From IMG/VR virus record IMGVR_UViG_3300031673_005194, positions 1 through 44,315 of that record: a stretch of 44,315 nucleotides of DNA. The stretch is one strand, 5' to 3'. The DNA is from a virus. Made by a program: the position numbers and the translations under genes. Positions 6,344-12,586 of the stretch are shown here, piece by piece. Under the pieces are notes generated by a model that made no database searches, was not told where the DNA came from, and saw only the letters and a program-made list of their open reading frames with translations. Numbering within the stretch: the first letter of the stretch is position 1; each line of letters begins with the position of its first letter.

Positions 6344-6502
6344 ATGTCAGAACAAACACTCGAAGAACGAGTTGAACTTCTCGAAAAAGAAATAGCCGAA
6401 CTGAAAAGACAAGTTTCAGAACGGCCAGATGTTGAGGAACTAGCAAAAGAATTATTTACTCGCCTTTCTTTAAAAGCTCGTGATAGCGGTATAACAAGTT
6501 GA
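6344..6502 (+). CDS. small coiled-coil protein, 52 aa
   Basis: ATG 6344 follows AAAGGAGATG. The first 30 residues are heptad-like (LEERVELLEKEIAELKRQV), a clear coiled coil, so it likely dimerises. The last 47 bases overlap the 3' end of the convergent gene at 6456-6629, making the two mRNAs antisense to one another there. Confidence 0.6.
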   Translation: MSEQTLEERVELLEKEIAELKRQVSERPDVEELAKELFTRLSLKARDSGITS

Positions 6503-6629
6503 TGCAAACATTTGCTGCAGTTTCTTCAGCCAAAATATTTAATTGACCACCAATATCATCTTTATATGGATGAGTTTTCCTTAACTCTTTGATGTAATCG
6601 TTCAACAGTTTATTAAAATCAATCTCCAC
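6456..6629 (-). CDS. small leftward protein, 57 aa
   Basis: The best start is a GTG at 6629 with AGGGAGG 8 bp upstream. An ATG 21 bases earlier lacks a site. The product starts MEIDFNKLLNDYIKELRKTH and ends YRYHELLKKGE; it is helical and charged. It is isolated among rightward genes and overlaps its convergent neighbour by 47 bp. Function unknown. The strong ribosome site supports it being real. Confidence 0.5.
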   Translation of the reverse strand: MEIDFNKLLNDYIKELRKTHPYKDDIGGQLNILAEETAANVCINLLYRYHELLKKGE

Positions 6630-6660
6630 ACTTGGCGCCTCCCTTCTCATCTATTTCTAA

Positions 6661-6715
6661 TTCGACATGAAAAACGAAAAACCTATATAGGTGAAAACCA
6701 TGAACAATTTAATTA
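6661..6715 (+). repeat. leader repeat copy 3 with relic antirepressor start
   Basis: TTCGAC...CGAAAAACCTATA followed by ATGAACAATTTAATT (6700-6714) resembles the 5170-5231 leader and start. The frame from 6700 (MNNLIMKEGH) closes after 23 codons, so I read it as a relic of an antirepressor start and not a gene. Confidence 0.4.
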
Positions 6716-6733
6716 TGAAAGAAGGTCACTACC

Positions 6734-6886
6734 ATGACAAACAAAGAAAAAATGGATCTCGTTGTCAGTAAAATTCTCGATCAAGTCACAGAATCCCTAG
6801 ATAAAGAAGGAGCCATCAACGCAAGCACGTTGACAGCTTTGCAAATTTTAACTCAGCTTACTTCATTGAATAGCTCGCTTGGATAA
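6734..6886 (+). CDS. small helical protein, 50 aa
   Basis: ATG 6734 follows GAAAGAAGG. The product starts MTNKEKMDLVVSKILDQV and ends QILTQLTSLNSSLG; it is amphipathic, with no Cys or known motif. The 226 bp after it contain no gene, only the second leader repeat. Function unknown. Confidence 0.5.
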   Translation: MTNKEKMDLVVSKILDQVTESLDKEGAINASTLTALQILTQLTSLNSSLG

Positions 6887-7017
6887 TCTTTTCTAATGCA
6901 ACTATTAGTATGCATTCTGAATTAATCAACAACGCGCATCTCAGATCACATTGCTTGACATCACCACACATTGATAAAGGACAAACAACGACCATCAAAA
7001 CCTACATCCTCTCTGAT

Positions 7018-7080
7018 CGGCATTGAAAGTCTGGACAACTACCAATTCGACACGAGAGGAAAAAAGCCTGTAAGGAGAGG
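7018..7080 (+). repeat. leader repeat copy 2 with orphan RBS
   Basis: GTCTGGACAACTACCAATTC, then a short TTC...GAA pairing and CCTGTAAGGAGAGG, aligning with 5153-5210. No start codon opens a frame at the right distance after its AGGAGAGG, so the ribosome site is orphaned. The rest of 6887-7113 shows nothing I can support as a gene. Confidence 0.5.
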
Positions 7081-7113
7081 ATTTAATTTCTATTGTAAAA
7101 GGGAGGAATTGAT

Positions 7114-7281
7114 ATGACTGGAGGATTAATCTGTATCGGCACAGCGGCAGTAATCTTTTTGAATCGAAAGCGCATTATCTCTAAATTACGCAAAAGTGAC
7201 TTAGTCGCTTGGGGATTTACATTTATGGGATTATTATTAGTTATTTTGGCTGCACACTTGTACCTGACAGGAGGGCGGTAA
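7114..7281 (+). CDS. small membrane protein, 55 aa, two TM segments
   Basis: ATG 7114 follows GGGAGGAATTG. Residues 4-16 (GLICIGTAAVIFL) and about 33-50 (WGFTFMGLLLVILAAHLYL) are hydrophobic, separated by a basic loop (NRKRIISKLRKSD), a hairpin of two membrane helices. It is too early in the genome to be an obvious holin and has no lysin beside it. Function unknown. Confidence 0.55.
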   Translation: MTGGLICIGTAAVIFLNRKRIISKLRKSDLVAWGFTFMGLLLVILAAHLYLTGGR

Positions 7282-7283
7282 CT

Positions 7284-7691
7284 ATGCCAACTCTCCAATT
7301 CCCAACCCTCAAAGATCGACAAAACATCCACAACCTCATCAATCACTACGCTCATGGTAAATGCAGTCGAAATGATTTAATGAAGTGGATAGCTCACATC
7401 CTGGAGAAATACAATCTTTCTCATATGCCTATATTTGGCTATTCAGTTCGTATCTTGCAGTATTACAAAGACTTGCACTGCAATAACCTGCCCATAATCT
7501 CCATCGAAAGCGCAGAAATATCTGATACATGCCCAGGATGTGGTGCAGGAATAAACATAGCCCGCTACTTACGAACGGAGCAGGAAAACCATAATGAGGA
7601 TTACGACATAGCGAGTTTTACCTGTTTGGAATGCGGAATGGTGTACATGTCTAAGCAGGATAACGGGAGGAAGAATGTTGTTTATGAGTGA
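7284..7691 (+). CDS. zinc-ribbon phage protein, 135 aa
   Basis: ATG 7284 lies 2 bp after the preceding stop, whose GGAGGG codons serve as ribosome site. The N-terminal half is helical (KDRQNIHNLINHYAHGKC). The C-terminal part carries CPGCGAGIN and, about 30 residues on, CLECGMVY, a canonical CxxC-CxxC zinc ribbon. An in-frame upstream ATG lies inside the membrane-protein gene and is less likely. Function not known. Confidence 0.65.
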   Translation: MPTLQFPTLKDRQNIHNLINHYAHGKCSRNDLMKWIAHILEKYNLSHMPIFGYSVRILQYYKDLHCNNLPIISIESAEISDTCPGCGAGINIARYLRTEQENHNEDYDIASFTCLECGMVYMSKQDNGRKNVVYE

Positions 7692-7714
7692 TCGAGGAAA
7701 AGTGAGGTGTGAAA

Positions 7715-7948
7715 ATGTTTCAAGGATATTGTTTTATTGAGAAAGATGGGGAGCACTACCCTCCTGTAGAACTCAAAACAGTTGACGAAGTTTATTCCTA
7801 TGTTAATTTGCAAAAAATTATTTTTCCAGAAGTGAGAATAACGGACGATGATGATTTTTGTGTAGTGCAAACGCTTGATGGAAAAGTAGTTTTTCCTCCT
7901 GAGTGGGCGGAATTAGATCGACTTCAAAACGAAAGGAAAGCGAGGTAA
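7715..7948 (+). CDS. small hypothetical protein, 77 aa
   Basis: ATG 7715 has GTGAGG at good distance; a GTG two codons earlier is too close to it. The product MFQGYCFIEKDGEHYPPVEL is beta-rich in the N-terminal half and has an Asp run (ITDDDDF) before a helical, charged C-terminus. No motif is recognised. It is part of a run of small genes with 5-25 bp gaps. Confidence 0.55.
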   Translation: MFQGYCFIEKDGEHYPPVELKTVDEVYSYVNLQKIIFPEVRITDDDDFCVVQTLDGKVVFPPEWAELDRLQNERKAR

Positions 7949-7954
7949 AAATTA

Positions 7955-8083
7955 ATGAGTAAATCACTATCGTCAATGACTAAAGTTAAAGAACTAAAAG
8001 CAATATCTCGGAGACTTGCGGAGAAAAAGGGTGGACTTGGATATTGGGCGGCAGTAGATGCGTCTAAGAAAGTGAGGAATTAA
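7955..8083 (+). CDS. small basic protein, 42 aa
   Basis: ATG 7955 is preceded by CGAGGTAAAA. The product starts MSKSLSSMTKVKELKAISRR and includes GGLGYWAAVDASKKVRN; it is Lys/Arg rich. The stop overlaps the spacer of the next gene, whose GTGAGG ribosome site lies within this frame. Function unknown. Confidence 0.45.
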   Translation: MSKSLSSMTKVKELKAISRRLAEKKGGLGYWAAVDASKKVRN

Positions 8084-8084
8084 A

Positions 8085-8369
8085 ATGAAAGTCAAGCTTC
8101 AAACAACCGTCTTGAGAGACGTTGGAAAATCAAACAACCCAGCCAACATCGACAGCCAAGCTGCCAAGAAAGCAGGTCTATCCTATTGGGAGTACATGGA
8201 GAAAACTTATCCCGGAATCGTTCAGAAATTCGTTTGGGGAGCCAAGAAACTCACACGCAAAGAACAGCGTGAAACAGCAAGCCTAGTTGATTCTTGCATG
8301 GCTCGTAGTCCTAGATTTGGTTTTCTGTCGCAAATAAGGAATCTGATTGGGAAAAGGACGGCATATTGA
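8085..8369 (+). CDS. small basic protein, 94 aa
   Basis: ATG 8085 is 1 bp after the previous stop with GTGAGGAA upstream. The first 60 residues look conserved-domain-like (QAAKKAGLSYWEYMEKTYPG, then VQKFVWGAKKLTRKEQRE), with a helical fold and a basic C-terminus. No family is recognised. It is co-directional with its neighbours. Confidence 0.55.
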   Translation: MKVKLQTTVLRDVGKSNNPANIDSQAAKKAGLSYWEYMEKTYPGIVQKFVWGAKKLTRKEQRETASLVDSCMARSPRFGFLSQIRNLIGKRTAY

Positions 8370-8373
8370 AGTG

Positions 8374-8505
8374 ATGTTTCCGTCTGATTCCTGGGGAAAA
8401 CTCGGCATTACTTGGAACAATGGGAAGTTAGTTGCCATAAAGCCAAGTCGGAAGAAGAATCGTAAATTGGCAAGGCAAATGCGGAAGATGAACAAGTTCA
8501 AGTAA
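8374..8505 (+). CDS. very basic small protein, 43 aa
   Basis: The start is ATG 8374, or GTG 8371 immediately before it. The product has a hydrophobic start (MFPSDSWGKLGITWNNGKLV) and a strongly basic tail (RKKNRKLARQMRKMNKFK) likely to touch nucleic acid. The stop at 8503-8505 lies right before the ribosome site of the next gene. Confidence 0.45.
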   Translation: MFPSDSWGKLGITWNNGKLVAIKPSRKKNRKLARQMRKMNKFK

Positions 8506-8520
8506 AGGGAGGACGGGCCT

Positions 8521-8784
8521 ATCAGGATCGACATTGGAAAATATGCAATTACCAGTGACACTAACCAATTAACCGTCAATGAAAAACGAATCGTAACCAA
8601 AAAAGACAGTGAAAACTTCGGCAAAGAATCGCTCGTACCATTGGGCTATTTCAGAGACTTACCTCAGTGTGGAAAATTCCTTATTGACCATGAAGTGAGG
8701 GTATCGGATGCCACTAGTTTCAAGGAGTTAGTTGCTGAAATTAAAGGGTTCAGGGATGAAGTTATGAAGGCGTTGGAGATTTAA
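8521..8784 (+). CDS. hypothetical protein starting at an AUC codon, 87 codons
   Basis: An 87-codon frame (first codons read xRIDIGKYAITSDTNQLT) runs to TAA 8782-8784. The only in-frame codon at proper distance (8 bp) from GGGAGG (8507-8512) is ATC at 8521. No ATG, GTG or TTG lies between the in-frame stop at 8503 and codon 40. Coding character, spacing and flanking operon all argue it is real, using a rare AUC start or one derived from ATG by a single G-to-C change. Function unknown. Confidence 0.5.
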   Translation: MRIDIGKYAITSDTNQLTVNEKRIVTKKDSENFGKESLVPLGYFRDLPQCGKFLIDHEVRVSDATSFKELVAEIKGFRDEVMKALEI

Positions 8785-8798
8785 GGGGGAGACCAACT

Positions 8799-9062
8799 AT
8801 GAAAAAAGCAATCCGCGAATGGGCATTCAACCTATTCGCCAAAAGAATCACGATCAAAGTCGCTAAACTTCCGGATGATGCCAAGATTGAGTTTTTAGTT
8901 AATAAACTGATGAACGAATTGGTGGCGCAGGGATACGGAATTAAAGGCATCGACTCCGATTGTGATTATTTAACTCTATATGGTTCCAGTCTTACTAAAA
9001 CGGTTGAAATTAGTTCGAATAGTTCTCCAAGTCTGTTTTGCAAACGATTAACGAAGGTTTAG
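8799..9062 (+). CDS. small hypothetical protein, 87 aa
   Basis: ATG 8799 follows AAGGGGGAG. The N-terminal 40 residues are helical and basic (KKAIREWAFNLFAKRITI), followed by VNKLMNELVAQGYGIKGIDS and a Ser-rich tail. No motif is seen. The next gene's AGGGAGG site overlaps its stop region. Confidence 0.5.
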   Translation: MKKAIREWAFNLFAKRITIKVAKLPDDAKIEFLVNKLMNELVAQGYGIKGIDSDCDYLTLYGSSLTKTVEISSNSSPSLFCKRLTKV

Positions 9063-9074
9063 GGAGGCCACACC

Positions 9075-9230
9075 ATGACCTGCACCATCCTCGCATACCA
9101 CATTATCGGTCTAGCATTCCTCTTACAGATTCATATGGAAATCTATCACGCAAAAAAGACTCGTCGATGCGGCAAACATCTTCGAGCCGAAGGTAAACAA
9201 CTTATTAAATATTATACCACAAAGCTATAA
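9075..9230 (+). CDS. small membrane-anchored protein, 51 aa
   Basis: ATG 9075 lies 7 bp after AGGGAGG. Residues 3-22 (CTILAYHIIGLAFLLQIHME) form one hydrophobic helix, followed by a basic cytoplasmic-type tail (KKTRRCGKHLRAEGKQ). Function unknown. It is one of several single-pass microproteins in this phage. Confidence 0.5.
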   Translation: MTCTILAYHIIGLAFLLQIHMEIYHAKKTRRCGKHLRAEGKQLIKYYTTKL

Positions 9231-9267
9231 AACTATTCTATTCAAAATTAAATGAGGGGGAAATTAC

Positions 9268-10038
9268 ATGCAAAATAAATTTGAATTGACCAGTGAATTT
9301 GTTCTAAGTATTTTTGGAGTCAAATTATTCAGGATCAAAGCCCTTGTGTCTTTTAAAAATGTTGATGCTGGGGAATTAGGTGGCTACATCGAAAAAGAGA
9401 AGAACCTCGATCAATCCGGCGATGCGTGGGTGTACGGCGATGCTCAGGTGTACGGCGATGCTCAGGTGTACGGCGATGCGTGGGTGTACGGCGATGCTCG
9501 GGTGTACGGCGATGCGTGGGTGTACGGCGATGCTCGGGTGTACGACAATGCTTGGGTGTCCGGCGATGCTCGGGTGTACGGCGATGCTCGGGTGTACGGC
9601 GATGCTCGGGTGTCCGGCGATGCTCAGGTGTACGGCGATGCGTGGGTGTCCGGCAATGCTCAGGTCTATGGCAATGCTCGGGTCTATGGCAATGCTCGGG
9701 TCTATGGCAATGCTTGGGTCTCTGGCAATGCTTGGGTCTCTGGCAATGCTCGGGTCTATGGCAATGCTTGGGTCTATGGCAATGCTCGGGTCAAAAAATC
9801 TACCCACATTTTCCAGCTAGGCTGCATCGGATCACGAAAAGGATTCACGACTTTCTTCCGTGTTAAGACAAATCAAATTCATGTTATTTGCGGTTGTTTC
9901 TATGGCAGTATTGATGAGTTTGAAGAAGCAGTCGAAAAAACACACGCCGGAACAAAGCATGAACGAACATATAAACTCGCAATCCAATTAGCTAAAGAAC
10001 AGATCGAACTCGACGAGGAAGAAAACGAGGACGGTTAA
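9268..10038 (+). CDS. hexapeptide-repeat (left-handed beta-helix) protein, 256 aa
   Basis: Residues 1-50 form a non-repetitive cap (FKNVDAGELGGYIEKEKN). About 21 tandem hexapeptides of the form V-Y/S-G-D/N-A-W/Q/R follow (about 51-175), the spacing of a left-handed parallel beta-helix with Val stacked inside. The C-terminal domain (about 178-256) contains QIHVICGCFYGSIDEFEEAV and an acidic tail. Proteins with this cap-repeat-cap plan occur in many phages without known function; no transferase active site is seen. The repeats are near-identical 18-bp units. AGGGGG precedes ATG 9268. Confidence 0.75.
   Translation: MQNKFELTSEFVLSIFGVKLFRIKALVSFKNVDAGELGGYIEKEKNLDQSGDAWVYGDAQVYGDAQVYGDAWVYGDARVYGDAWVYGDARVYDNAWVSGDARVYGDARVYGDARVSGDAQVYGDAWVSGNAQVYGNARVYGNARVYGNAWVSGNAWVSGNARVYGNAWVYGNARVKKSTHIFQLGCIGSRKGFTTFFRVKTNQIHVICGCFYGSIDEFEEAVEKTHAGTKHERTYKLAIQLAKEQIELDEEENEDG
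9418..9792 (+). repeat. 21-unit 18-bp coding minisatellite
   Basis: Units follow GTGTACGGCGATGCTCGG with changes mainly at the W/Q/R codon (TGG, CAG, CGG) and the Tyr/Ser codon (TAC/TCC). The first thirteen units mostly use GTGTACGGCGAT. The later ones use GTCTATGGCAAT, so two blocks of separate origin are joined. Every frame across the array is stop-free, producing spurious long frames on both strands. Confidence 0.9.
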
Positions 10039-10042
10039 TCTG

Positions 10043-10264
10043 ATGAACATGGAGAGGAAACGCAAAACTGAATGTCTTAATTCAGATTGCAAATATTTAG
10101 CAAGATGTCTCGTATTCCATGGCGACAATTGCATCAAATTAGACGGCGATAAGATACCTGTAATGTGTTGCGTGAGTGAGTCCATGACTATTCCAATTCA
10201 AAATCCAAGTGGATTTAAACCTTATTTCATGGAATTTGTGGCAGAAGTGGAGGTTGAACTTTGA
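10043..10264 (+). CDS. Cys-rich small protein, 73 aa
   Basis: ATG 10043 (or 10049) lies just after the hexapeptide gene. The protein has several Cys residues (CLNSDCKYLARC, then CIKLDG and CC), suggesting metal binding. Its stop TGA overlaps the TTG start of the methyltransferase by 4 bp, so the two are translationally coupled. Family not recognised. Confidence 0.55.
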   Translation: MNMERKRKTECLNSDCKYLARCLVFHGDNCIKLDGDKIPVMCCVSESMTIPIQNPSGFKPYFMEFVAEVEVEL

Positions 10265-11253
10265 ACACTTTATACACAGGCGATGCTCTTAAAATACTCG
10301 AGATCCTACCAAACGAATCAGTCCATTGCTGTGTAACTTCTCCGCCTTATTGGGGCCTCCGCGATTATGGCGTTGAAGGACAGCTGGGATTAGAAAAAAC
10401 TCCGGAAGAGTATGTGGATAAGTTAGTTAATGTACTTCGAGAAGTGCGGAGAGTATTGAGGGACGATGGAACGCTTTGGTTGAACCTCGGAGACTGTTAC
10501 GCAAAGCATGGCATATCAGGAATGGGTGACCCGACAATAGGGGAACGAAATTTAGGTGGTATGAAAGCAATTAAAAAGGCTATTCCACCAGGATTGAAAC
10601 CAAAGGACTTAGTTGGTATTCCGTGGCGAGTAGCCTTCGCATTACAATCTGATGGTTGGTATCTACGCTCAGACATCATATGGAGCAAATCGAATCCGAT
10701 GCCTGAAAGCGTAAAAGATAGACCAACTAAAGCTCACGAATACATTTTCCTTCTGAGCAAAAGCAAAAAATATTACTACAATTCGGATGCGATAAAAGAA
10801 CCGGCCAAAGAATGGAAAGGACAAGCGGCAACTTTTGAGAGAGATCACGGGAAGGCAACTTTACTCGAGATCCCAGGGCAGAAATATTCAAGCCATCGTT
10901 CAGACCGAAAGCAAAGGGAATCAGTTAAACGTGGTGACTTTAACGGCAAAACAAATTCCTTGGCGGGAAGGGAAGCATTTAGGGCAATAGTGCCAACAAG
11001 AAATAAACGCTCGGTGTGGACGGTGGCAACGAAGCCATTCAAAGGAGCACACTTCGCTGTATTTCCCCCTAACTTAATAAAGCCTTGTATTCTTGCGGGA
11101 TGCCCGGTTGGCGGAAAAGTCCTTGATCCCTTTGGAGGAAGCGGAACTGTGGCAATGGTAGCATCTGAGTTGGGTAGGGATAGCATTTATATTGACCTAA
11201 ATTCTGAATACACCGAAATGGCCAAGGATAGATCAATGGAGGTACTAGTATGA
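10261..11253 (+). CDS. site-specific DNA methyltransferase, beta class, 330 aa
   Basis: This enzyme transfers a methyl group from SAM to an exocyclic amine (N4-cytosine or N6-adenine) in DNA. The catalytic motif TSPPYWGL (residues 26-33) comes first and the SAM-binding motif DPFGGSGT (289-296) comes last, the order of the beta class. SPPY alone leaves m4C versus m6A open. The length is normal and no target-recognition insert is obvious beyond the middle region (about 130-250). It starts at TTG overlapping the previous stop. No restriction enzyme is adjacent, so it is probably an orphan protecting phage DNA. Confidence 0.9.
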   Translation: MNTLYTGDALKILEILPNESVHCCVTSPPYWGLRDYGVEGQLGLEKTPEEYVDKLVNVLREVRRVLRDDGTLWLNLGDCYAKHGISGMGDPTIGERNLGGMKAIKKAIPPGLKPKDLVGIPWRVAFALQSDGWYLRSDIIWSKSNPMPESVKDRPTKAHEYIFLLSKSKKYYYNSDAIKEPAKEWKGQAATFERDHGKATLLEIPGQKYSSHRSDRKQRESVKRGDFNGKTNSLAGREAFRAIVPTRNKRSVWTVATKPFKGAHFAVFPPNLIKPCILAGCPVGGKVLDPFGGSGTVAMVASELGRDSIYIDLNSEYTEMAKDRSMEVLV

Positions 11254-11576
11254 AAAAACTCACACCAAGTCAACTCTCGGCTATTCAAAACCTTACAGAC
11301 AATCCGATCATCGAACACTGGGCTATAGATGGTCATTCAAGCGGTCTACTCCGCGTATCCGTCATATCCGCTGTCGATGCTGATTTTAACGCCGTAGATG
11401 TCTTACTGGAAGAGATATTTCCCGGTAAAGAGTACTTCGGTTCACCCGGAGAGAGTAACGAAGGTGATTTCTATTCGATTAATGTGGATGGGGAAACATT
11501 AATTAATCTGATGATGAGGAAAACGCCAGAGCCGGTTGTTTGGACAATTCAGGAGATTTTGGATAGGGAGGGCTAA
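11250..11576 (+). CDS. hypothetical protein, 108 aa
   Basis: The ATG overlaps the methyltransferase stop by 4 bp. The N-terminal segment KLTPSQLSAIQNLTDNPIIE leads into a beta-rich middle and an acidic region (FGSPGESNEGDFYSINVDGE). No motif is recognised. Coupling to the methyltransferase is by position only. Confidence 0.55.
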   Translation: MKKLTPSQLSAIQNLTDNPIIEHWAIDGHSSGLLRVSVISAVDADFNAVDVLLEEIFPGKEYFGSPGESNEGDFYSINVDGETLINLMMRKTPEPVVWTIQEILDREG

Positions 11577-11578
11577 CG

Positions 11579-11806
11579 ATGAAAGCTAATCTTCTTTTCT
11601 CATTACTATTGGAACATCTTGAGAATTGCGGCGGGTGTCTCGGTCATCGAAAATCATGGGAATGCAAATACGCTAGGGCCTGCTCATCAGCAGAAGTTTT
11701 GCATCAGAAAGGGATTGTTCAAAATTCTAAGGATTTGTTTATGGAGAGCCGGAAAGATGCACTGAGGTTTGGGGTCCAGTACCTTGAGGTTTTTATCAAA
11801 TATTGA
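11579..11806 (+). CDS. Cys-containing small protein, 75 aa
   Basis: ATG 11579 follows GGGAGG. The N-terminal half has CGGCLGHRKSWECKYARAC, four Cys plus His that could bind zinc or a cluster. The C-terminal half is helical. It sits 2 bp after the previous gene and 11 bp before the transglycosylase-like gene. Function unknown. Confidence 0.5.
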   Translation: MKANLLFSLLLEHLENCGGCLGHRKSWECKYARACSSAEVLHQKGIVQNSKDLFMESRKDALRFGVQYLEVFIKY

Positions 11807-11817
11807 GAGGGGAATAA

Positions 11818-12495
11818 GTGAAAGTATACTTCGGTGGCTGCGAGTATCCAAAGGCGCTTAATCAACTCCATCAGCAGGGCATAAAAACGGTCATGTTCTC
11901 CTACGCGGCTAAACCGAGTGCAAATGTTTGGAAGATGGCCAAGGAATTTGGCATGGAGGTCCTACTTGATTCTGGAGCATTCTCTGCTTGGTCTAGGGGT
12001 AAACAAATAACCGTTGAGGAGCATGCAGAATACCTAACCAAATGGCAGCCGGAAAGATACTTTTGTTTGGATGTGATTGGAGATCCGGAGGCAACGATGG
12101 AAAATCAGCAATATCTTGAGTCTTTAGGGTTTACTCCAATCCCTGTTTTCCATATGGGGGAACCAATGGAACTCCTGGACGAACTTGTTAAACGCTATGG
12201 GATAGTTGGGCTAGGTGGAACAGTAGGTAAGCCCCATAAACAGCGTAGGAGTTGGCTGAGCCAAGTATATTCGCGACACCCTAGCGGACACTTCCACGGG
12301 CTCGGCATCACTCATCACGAACTAATGACCGCGTTCCCATTTTACTCAGTGGATAGTACATGGTGGTTAGCGATGTTCGCTGAGCGTAGTGCAAGGGTGA
12401 GTATGGATCAAGCAGAGGAACACGAGTACAGGATTAAACACTTGATATCACTAGCCGAAAAAGGAAAGCCAAAGTATCAAATAAGTCTATTTTAG
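11818..12495 (+). CDS. DpdA/TGT-like transglycosylase, 225 aa
   Basis: The segments LLDSGAFSAW (D51), YFCLDVIGDPEAT (about 81-93), GIVGLGGTVGK (about 128-138) and YSVDSTWW (D179) are the Asp- and Gly-marked positions of the TGT/DpdA TIM-barrel fold. In that fold one Asp is general base and the other the nucleophile in guanine-to-7-deazaguanine exchange. At 225 aa it is much shorter than tRNA-guanine transglycosylase (about 370 aa) and lacks an obvious Cys-rich zinc site. Short phage members of this kind are linked to 7-deazaguanine DNA modification. No queuosine precursor genes lie in this window, so a host base would be needed. GTG start after GAGAGGGG. Confidence 0.7.
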   Translation: MKVYFGGCEYPKALNQLHQQGIKTVMFSYAAKPSANVWKMAKEFGMEVLLDSGAFSAWSRGKQITVEEHAEYLTKWQPERYFCLDVIGDPEATMENQQYLESLGFTPIPVFHMGEPMELLDELVKRYGIVGLGGTVGKPHKQRRSWLSQVYSRHPSGHFHGLGITHHELMTAFPFYSVDSTWWLAMFAERSARVSMDQAEEHEYRIKHLISLAEKGKPKYQISLF

Positions 12496-12509
12496 AGAGG
12501 GGAATCCCA

Positions 12510-12575
12510 ATGGATAAATTTCAACTAGAAGTTATCGCTGCACTCAGGGAGTTGGAAGTGTTTATTAGAAAGTGA
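12510..12575 (+). CDS. micro-ORF, 21 aa
   Basis: ATG 12510 has GAGAGGGGAA at ideal distance. The product is MDKFQLEVIAALRELEVFIR plus Lys, an amphipathic helix. It lies between the DpdA-like and PP-loop genes, and its stop overlaps the GAGGGGG ribosome site of the next gene. It may be a coupling leader or a microprotein. Size makes certainty low. Confidence 0.4.
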   Translation: MDKFQLEVIAALRELEVFIRK

Positions 12576-12586
12576 GGGGGTGAAAT

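Noticed and set aside
7114-7281. Holin assignment for the two-TM protein
   Set aside because: It lies in the early region with no endolysin or late genes nearby; topology alone is not enough.
9418-9792. CRISPR-like or diversity-generating repeat array
   Set aside because: Units are contiguous 18-mers without spacers, in frame with a protein, and no Cas or reverse transcriptase gene is present.
9376-9866. Long open frames in two other plus-strand frames and on the minus strand across the hexapeptide gene
   Set aside because: The 18-bp unit is stop-free in every frame, so all frames stay open by arithmetic; they lack ribosome sites and non-repetitive ends.
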